Source: Pseudomonas iranensis (GTDB taxonomy: Bacteria > Pseudomonadota > Gammaproteobacteria > Pseudomonadales > Pseudomonadaceae). From it: a stretch of 64,000 bases of DNA. The position numbers were made by a program, and so were the translations under genes. Every line of letters begins with the position of its first letter. Positions within the stretch are counted from its first letter, which is position 1. The notes below the pieces were generated by a model. The model made no database searches and was not told the DNA's origin. It saw only the letters and a list, made by a program, of their open reading frames with translations. Below, piece after piece: positions 60,020-64,000 of the stretch. The stretch lies in the NCBI RefSeq assembly GCF_014268585.2, contig NZ_CP077092.1:5307501-5371500 (forward strand), given 5' to 3'.

Positions 60020-61362
60020 ATACAAGCCCACGGCAAAAAATTCTAATCGTCGACGACGAACCGGATATCCGCGAGCTCCTGGAAATCACCCTGGGACGGA
60101 TGAAACTCGAAACCTTCAGCGCACGCAATCTGGGCGAAGCTCAGGCGCTGTTGCAGCGCGAGCACTTTGACCTGTGCCTGACCGACATGCGCCTGCCCGA
60201 CGGCACCGGGCTGGAGCTGGTGCAACACATTCAGCAACGCGATCCACACCTGCCGGTGGCGATGATCACGGCGTACGGAAGCCTGGAAACTGCAATCAAT
60301 GCGCTGAAGGCCGGGGCGTTCGACTTCCTCACCAAACCGGTGGAACTGCCGCGCTTGCGCGAACTGGTCAGCTCGGCGCTGCGCCTGCCGACAGCGGGCG
60401 GCTTGAGCACGGCAATCGAGCGACGCTTGCTGGGCGATTCGCCGCCGATGGCCAATCTGCGCAGGCAGATCGACAAGCTCGCACGCAGTCAGGCGCCGGT
60501 GTACATCAGTGGTGAATCCGGCAGCGGCAAAGAACTGGTCGCCCGCCTGATCCACGAACAAGGTCCGCGCGCCAGCCAGCCGTTTGTGCCGGTGAACTGC
60601 GGGGCGATTCCATCGGAGCTGATGGAAAGCGAGTTCTTCGGTCACCGCAAAGGCAGCTTTACCGGTGCCGTCGAAGACAAGCCGGGGCTGTTTCAAGCGG
60701 CCCATGGCGGCACTCTGTTTCTCGATGAAGTCGCCGATTTGCCACTGTCGATGCAAGTGAAACTGCTGCGGGCGATCCAGGAAAAAGCCGTGCGCAGCGT
60801 CGGCGGCCAGCAGGAAACTGTGGTCGACGTACGCATCCTTTGCGCCACGCACAAAGACCTTGAAGCCGAAGTTTCGGCCGAGCGTTTCCGCCAGGATCTG
60901 TATTACCGGCTCAACGTCATCGAACTGCGCGTGCCGTCCCTGCGCGAACGCCGCGACGACATCGAGGCGCTTGCCATGCACGTGCTCAAGCGCCTGGCCA
61001 AAGACACCGGACAACCCGAAGCGCGCCTGCACCCGCAAGCGCTGGAGGCGCTGAAGAACTATCGCTTTCCCGGCAATGTGCGCGAACTGGAGAATGTTCT
61101 GGAACGCGCGCACACCTTGTGTGAAAACCGCACGATCGAAGCGCAGGATCTGCGTTTGAGCGAAGGCAATTGCACGGCGGACGGGGCGATGGCCGATCTG
61201 ACGCAGATCGACAATCTCGAGGATTATCTGGAGAGCGTCGAGCGCAAACTGATTTTGCAGGCGCTGGAGGAAACCCGCTGGAACCGCACGGCGGCGGCGC
61301 AGCGGTTGAGTCTGTCGTTTCGGTCGATGCGCTATCGGCTGAAGAAATTGGGCCTGGATTAA
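60016..61362 (+). CDS. pilR: Sigma54-dependent response regulator PilR
   Basis: 448 residues. Receiver domain with Asp57 (DLCLTDMRLPDG), AAA+ domain with Walker A GESGSGKE and the sigma54 loop in its PilR form GSFTGA, and a Fis-type helix-turn-helix at the end (RTAAAQRLSLSFRSMRYRL). It activates pilA with RpoN. The start is most likely TTG at 60016 inside the pilS stop (TTGA). No ATG or GTG fits the receiver start, and GGACGGAAAC lies just upstream. Confidence 0.93.
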   Translation: MNTSPRQKILIVDDEPDIRELLEITLGRMKLETFSARNLGEAQALLQREHFDLCLTDMRLPDGTGLELVQHIQQRDPHLPVAMITAYGSLETAINALKAGAFDFLTKPVELPRLRELVSSALRLPTAGGLSTAIERRLLGDSPPMANLRRQIDKLARSQAPVYISGESGSGKELVARLIHEQGPRASQPFVPVNCGAIPSELMESEFFGHRKGSFTGAVEDKPGLFQAAHGGTLFLDEVADLPLSMQVKLLRAIQEKAVRSVGGQQETVVDVRILCATHKDLEAEVSAERFRQDLYYRLNVIELRVPSLRERRDDIEALAMHVLKRLAKDTGQPEARLHPQALEALKNYRFPGNVRELENVLERAHTLCENRTIEAQDLRLSEGNCTADGAMADLTQIDNLEDYLESVERKLILQALEETRWNRTAAAQRLSLSFRSMRYRLKKLGLD

Positions 61363-61369
61363 AGGCCCC

Positions 61370-61436
61370 TTCGCGAGCAGGCTCGCTCCCACATTTGGAA
61401 TGAGTATTCCTGTGGGAGCGAGCCTGCTCGCGAAGG
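61370..61436. repeat. REP pair, outward-facing order
   Basis: CTTCGCGAGCAGGCTCGCTC comes first and CTGTGGGAGCGAGCCTGCTC second, with only 16 bases between, the reverse of the usual order. It lies between convergent pilR and thiO. Confidence 0.9.
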
Positions 61437-61454
61437 CGGTCTACCCGCCTCTGA

Positions 61455-62555
61455 CTAAATCCGGCCCTCAGGCGCGTACGGCGCCGGATCAATAATCGGC
61501 GCCCGCCCCAGCATCACGTCAGCAAACAACTGACACGATGCCGGCGCCAGCACCAGCCCGTTGCGGTAATGCCCGCAGTTCAGCCACAACCCATCGAACC
61601 CGGGCACCCGGCCAATAAACGGAATGCCTTCCGGCGACCCCGGCCGCAGCCCCGCCCAGTGCCCGACCACTTCAGCATCCGCCAGCGCCGGCAACAATTC
61701 GATCGCCGAGGCCTTGAGGCTTTGCAGCGCTACATCGGTCGGGGTCTTGTCGTAACCTTCGTGCTCCAGCGTGCTGCCGACCAAAATATGACCGTCACGA
61801 CGCGGGATCGCATATCGCCCCTTGGCCAGCACCATGCTCGGTAAAAAATCAGCCGCGCACTTATAAAGAATCATCTGGCCTTTGACCGGCTCGACCGGCA
61901 GCGACAGGTTCAGCGTCTTGAGCAGATCACCGCTCCACGCCCCCGCTGTCAGCACAATCTGGTCGCCGTTGATCACGCCCGTCGGAGCCTGCACGCCGAC
62001 CACGCGCTCGCCCTCGCGGACGAAGCCACTGACTTCGCATTGTTCATGAATCGTCACGTTCGGCAGCGCCAGCAGCGCGGCTTTCAGCGATTTGACCAGC
62101 CGTGGATTGCGCACGTTGGCGACATCGGCCATGTAGATCGCTCGGCTGAAACCGCTGCCGAGCACCGGCACCGCGTCATGTGCCGCCGAGATATCCACAG
62201 CCCGCAGCGGCCGATTTTCCCGCTCGGCCCAGGCCAGGGCTGCGGTTTCATCGTCCAGATCCAGCCAATACAGGCCAGTGGTGTGCACCTCAGGATCAAC
62301 CCCCGTGTCGGCAAACAAGCGCTGGCCGAGCTGTGGATAAAAGTCCTGCGACCAATGCGCCAGCGCGGTGACCGCCGGGCTGTAGCGCCACGGGTACAGC
62401 GGCGAAACGATACCGCCGCCGGCCCAGGACGACTCCTGGCCGACATTCGAGCGATCCAGCAGCACCACGCTGCGCACTTCGGAGGCGAGATTGTAGGCGG
62501 TGAGCAGGCCAATCACCCCGCCGCCGACAATCACCACTTGCTGTTGCCTGGTCAT
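61455..62555 (-). CDS. thiO: Glycine oxidase ThiO
   Basis: 366 residues of the DAO family. Oxidises glycine to the imine needed for the thiazole part of thiamine in organisms without ThiH. FAD-binding motif VVIVGGGVIGLLTAYNLA; C-terminal substrate region WAGLRPGSPEGIPFIGRVP with the conserved Arg, then NCGHYRNGLVLAP. ATG 62555 is the natural start; the frame's extension upstream has no family support. In PAO1 thiO also follows pilR (recalled), but there on the same strand. Confidence 0.92.
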   Translation of the reverse strand: MTRQQQVVIVGGGVIGLLTAYNLASEVRSVVLLDRSNVGQESSWAGGGIVSPLYPWRYSPAVTALAHWSQDFYPQLGQRLFADTGVDPEVHTTGLYWLDLDDETAALAWAERENRPLRAVDISAAHDAVPVLGSGFSRAIYMADVANVRNPRLVKSLKAALLALPNVTIHEQCEVSGFVREGERVVGVQAPTGVINGDQIVLTAGAWSGDLLKTLNLSLPVEPVKGQMILYKCAADFLPSMVLAKGRYAIPRRDGHILVGSTLEHEGYDKTPTDVALQSLKASAIELLPALADAEVVGHWAGLRPGSPEGIPFIGRVPGFDGLWLNCGHYRNGLVLAPASCQLFADVMLGRAPIIDPAPYAPEGRI

Positions 62556-62611
62556 GTTTGATCCAACCGTAAAAAGACAGTGGGCGCAAAAGGCGCCCGA
62601 AAAAGAATGCG

Positions 62612-63013
62612 TCAGCGGCCCCAGCAATCCTTGGCGGTCACTCCGGTGGCCGCGTTGTTCATGCTTCGCACGCCGGTGTTGGTGAGGGTGAAATCTCCGC
62701 ACTTGTCGGTGGCCATGGCCGAGCCGGTTTTACGCACCGCGGTCAGCACAAAGGTCTGGTCGGTCAGCGTCGGGGTGATGGTGTAGAAATCATTGCCCGT
62801 GCTCAGTCCGGTGACGCCGGTGTAGACATTGTTGCGGGTGTAGAAGCGTTCGAGGGTCTGCGCCTGCTCCGAGAGCAGCGAAACCACTTCGGCGCGACGG
62901 CCCTTCTTCACGTATTCGTTGTAGCTGGGAATGCTGATGGTGAGGATGATCCCGATAATCGCGATAACGATCATGATCTCGATCAGGGTAAAACCTCGGC
63001 TGGTTCTGCGCAT
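62612..63013 (-). CDS. pilE: Type IV minor pilin PilE
   Basis: 133 residues. Prepilin leader MRRTSRG, then FTLIEIMIVIAIIGIILTI with the conserved Glu5. The C-terminal part has the PilE pattern RRAEVVSLLSEQAQTLERFY and two Cys (DKC and KDC) that probably form the terminal disulfide. It starts 15 bases after the pilY1 stop, so it is in the minor-pilin operon and likely helps prime or tip the pilus. Confidence 0.92.
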   Translation of the reverse strand: MRRTSRGFTLIEIMIVIAIIGIILTISIPSYNEYVKKGRRAEVVSLLSEQAQTLERFYTRNNVYTGVTGLSTGNDFYTITPTLTDQTFVLTAVRKTGSAMATDKCGDFTLTNTGVRSMNNAATGVTAKDCWGR

Positions 63014-63028
63014 GCCTCAAATTCTCGC

Positions 63029-64000
63029 TTACTGGATTTGTCGCCACATGATACGACGGCTGCCGCCGCCACCCTTCTCTACAATGGTGGTGATGACGCC
63101 ACTGGTGTCGGTAACGTACTTTCCCGTACCACCGGCGGAAATGAAGTTCAGGGTCGGATTGCCGCCGGTGAATACCACGCCACTGGATATCGTGTCGTTG
63201 CTGTCGACCAAACGGTCGCCAGTGGTGTCGATCACGGCATAGTTGAGCATCTTACCGTTGAACGCATCGAGTTCGACCAACCTGCCCGTACCAAAGCTCG
63301 AACAAGGGTCGGTGGTATCGACGCTGGCGGTGGTAAAAACGATTCGCCCCAGCACAATGCTGGCCTGGTTGATCACGCGCTCGCCGGTCAGCACGTTGTT
63401 ATACACCAGCGGCAGATACCAGCCTTTCTCTGCCGGATAGGTCGTTTCATTCTGGCTGGTGGTCAGAAACTGCCCGGAACTGCCGGAGAACGAGCCGGTA
63501 ATCGCCTGCGCCTGCAAACTGCTGACGGTGATTTGGCCGGCCCCACCCTCTGCATCCCAGATTGAATAGAACGCCTGCAGATCCTTGTTGGTCTTGTCGG
63601 CAGTCTCGTTGAACTTGCCGGTGCCAAAGAACACTTGCTTGCCGCCCTGCGGATTATCCGCCAGCAGCGGTTGCGCAGTAATCGGCTGCGTTGCCCCACC
63701 CGGGGCGGTAAACAAAGGCTTGCCGGCAAACGCCACGCCCCAGCTTTCTGCCCCGGGTGCGCTCAAGTCGAATTTCCACATACGCCCCTTCAGGTCACCA
63801 GCGTAGGCAGCCTGCACCACGTTCGAGGAATTGACCCTGAGTTTTACCGAAGACAGACCGTTAGTGGTTTCCGTGCTGTCGATGACGATTTTCCTGATCA
63901 GCGAACCATCCATTGCATCCAGTACATACAACGCTGCAACCCCCGAATTGCTGCCGTAACCATTGGCGATGAATGTCGCCCAGCGACCATTGGCCAAGCG
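63029..64000 (-). CDS. pilY1: Type IV pilus tip adhesin PilY1, C-terminal part (5' end outside window)
   Basis: About 323 residues, open to the right edge, so only the beta-propeller C-terminal domain is visible. The propeller begins at GRWATFIANGYGSNSG and includes AYAGDLKGRMWKFDLSAP and the closing RRIMWRQIQ. PilY1 sits at the pilus tip and controls extension, retraction and surface sensing. The loop just before YAGDLKG, which in P. aeruginosa is an Asp-rich calcium loop, here reads VNSSNVVQA and lacks the Asp ligands. A second loop, DTTGDRLVDSND, is Asp-rich. Confidence 0.9.
   Translation of the reverse strand, partial: RLANGRWATFIANGYGSNSGVAALYVLDAMDGSLIRKIVIDSTETTNGLSSVKLRVNSSNVVQAAYAGDLKGRMWKFDLSAPGAESWGVAFAGKPLFTAPGGATQPITAQPLLADNPQGGKQVFFGTGKFNETADKTNKDLQAFYSIWDAEGGAGQITVSSLQAQAITGSFSGSSGQFLTTSQNETTYPAEKGWYLPLVYNNVLTGERVINQASIVLGRIVFTTASVDTTDPCSSFGTGRLVELDAFNGKMLNYAVIDTTGDRLVDSNDTISSGVVFTGGNPTLNFISAGGTGKYVTDTSGVITTIVEKGGGGSRRIMWRQIQ

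Overview
This window is chromosomal DNA from a Pseudomonas, most likely of the P. fluorescens group. The gene order follows two long blocks of the P. aeruginosa PAO1 map almost gene for gene (recalled, not searched). The window also holds Pseudomonas-specific elements: cbrX-cbrA-cbrB-crcZ, the PrrF sRNA, and many copies of the fluorescens-type intergenic repeat built on GGGAGCGAGCCTGCTCGCG. Coding density is high, the DNA is GC-rich, and I see no prophage, insertion sequence, CRISPR array or defence island. It is core genome. The most interesting content is regulatory RNA and promoter architecture, plus differences from the familiar PAO1 layout.

Layout. (1) 1-5773, minus strand: msrQ (cut by the edge) and msrP (methionine sulfoxide repair), pssA, then ilvI-ilvH-ilvC behind a leader of about 260 nt. 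(2) 6173-13613: DUF4124 protein, yqcC, a TPR lipoprotein, mrcB (PBP1b), a kinase/ATPase fusion, a pentapeptide protein, a TfoX-like protein and a cNMP-binding protein (cbpA-like). (3) 13685-17870: an iron and haem island. A Fur-box promoter drives PrrF; facing it is phuT-phuU-phuV-phuW with its own Fur-box promoter. No haem receptor or cytoplasmic haem-carrier gene is next to it. A Rieske protein diverges from phuT. (4) 17867-36311: sfsA, an aminotransferase, dksA, gluQ, cbrX-cbrA-cbrB, three candidate CbrB palindromes and a sigma54 promoter leading into the sRNA crcZ, then pcnB, folK, panBC (no panD), pgi, acs and an rRNA-methyltransferase-like gene. This is the enteric sfsA-dksA-gluQ-pcnB-folK-panBC order with the carbon catabolite repression module inserted. 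(5) 36534-40399: a DUF748 protein coupled to a DUF2845 protein, and a BON-domain gene behind a sigma54-type promoter. (6) 40696-49878: pilA, divergent pilB-pilC-pilD-coaE-yacG, a lone CbiM-like permease, DUF1780, MOSC, DUF3094 and ndh. (7) 50035-55100: a chemoreceptor, a four-tRNA cluster (Asn, Pro, Lys, Pro) with an internal terminator, and clpB behind a sigma32-type promoter. (8) 55231-64000: pgeF, rluD, bamD, the pilS-pilR two-component pair, thiO, pilE, and pilY1 cut by the right edge.

Several parts are linked. PilS/PilR and the sigma54 promoter of pilA lie in the same window, as do the pilus motor (PilB), platform (PilC), prepilin peptidase (PilD), minor pilin PilE and PilY1. CbrA/CbrB should activate the crcZ promoter just downstream of cbrB, and CrcZ should titrate Hfq/Crc. 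Fur should control both PrrF and haem import. Starts were chosen from ribosome-binding sites, stop-start overlaps and family length, and often differ from the longest open frame.
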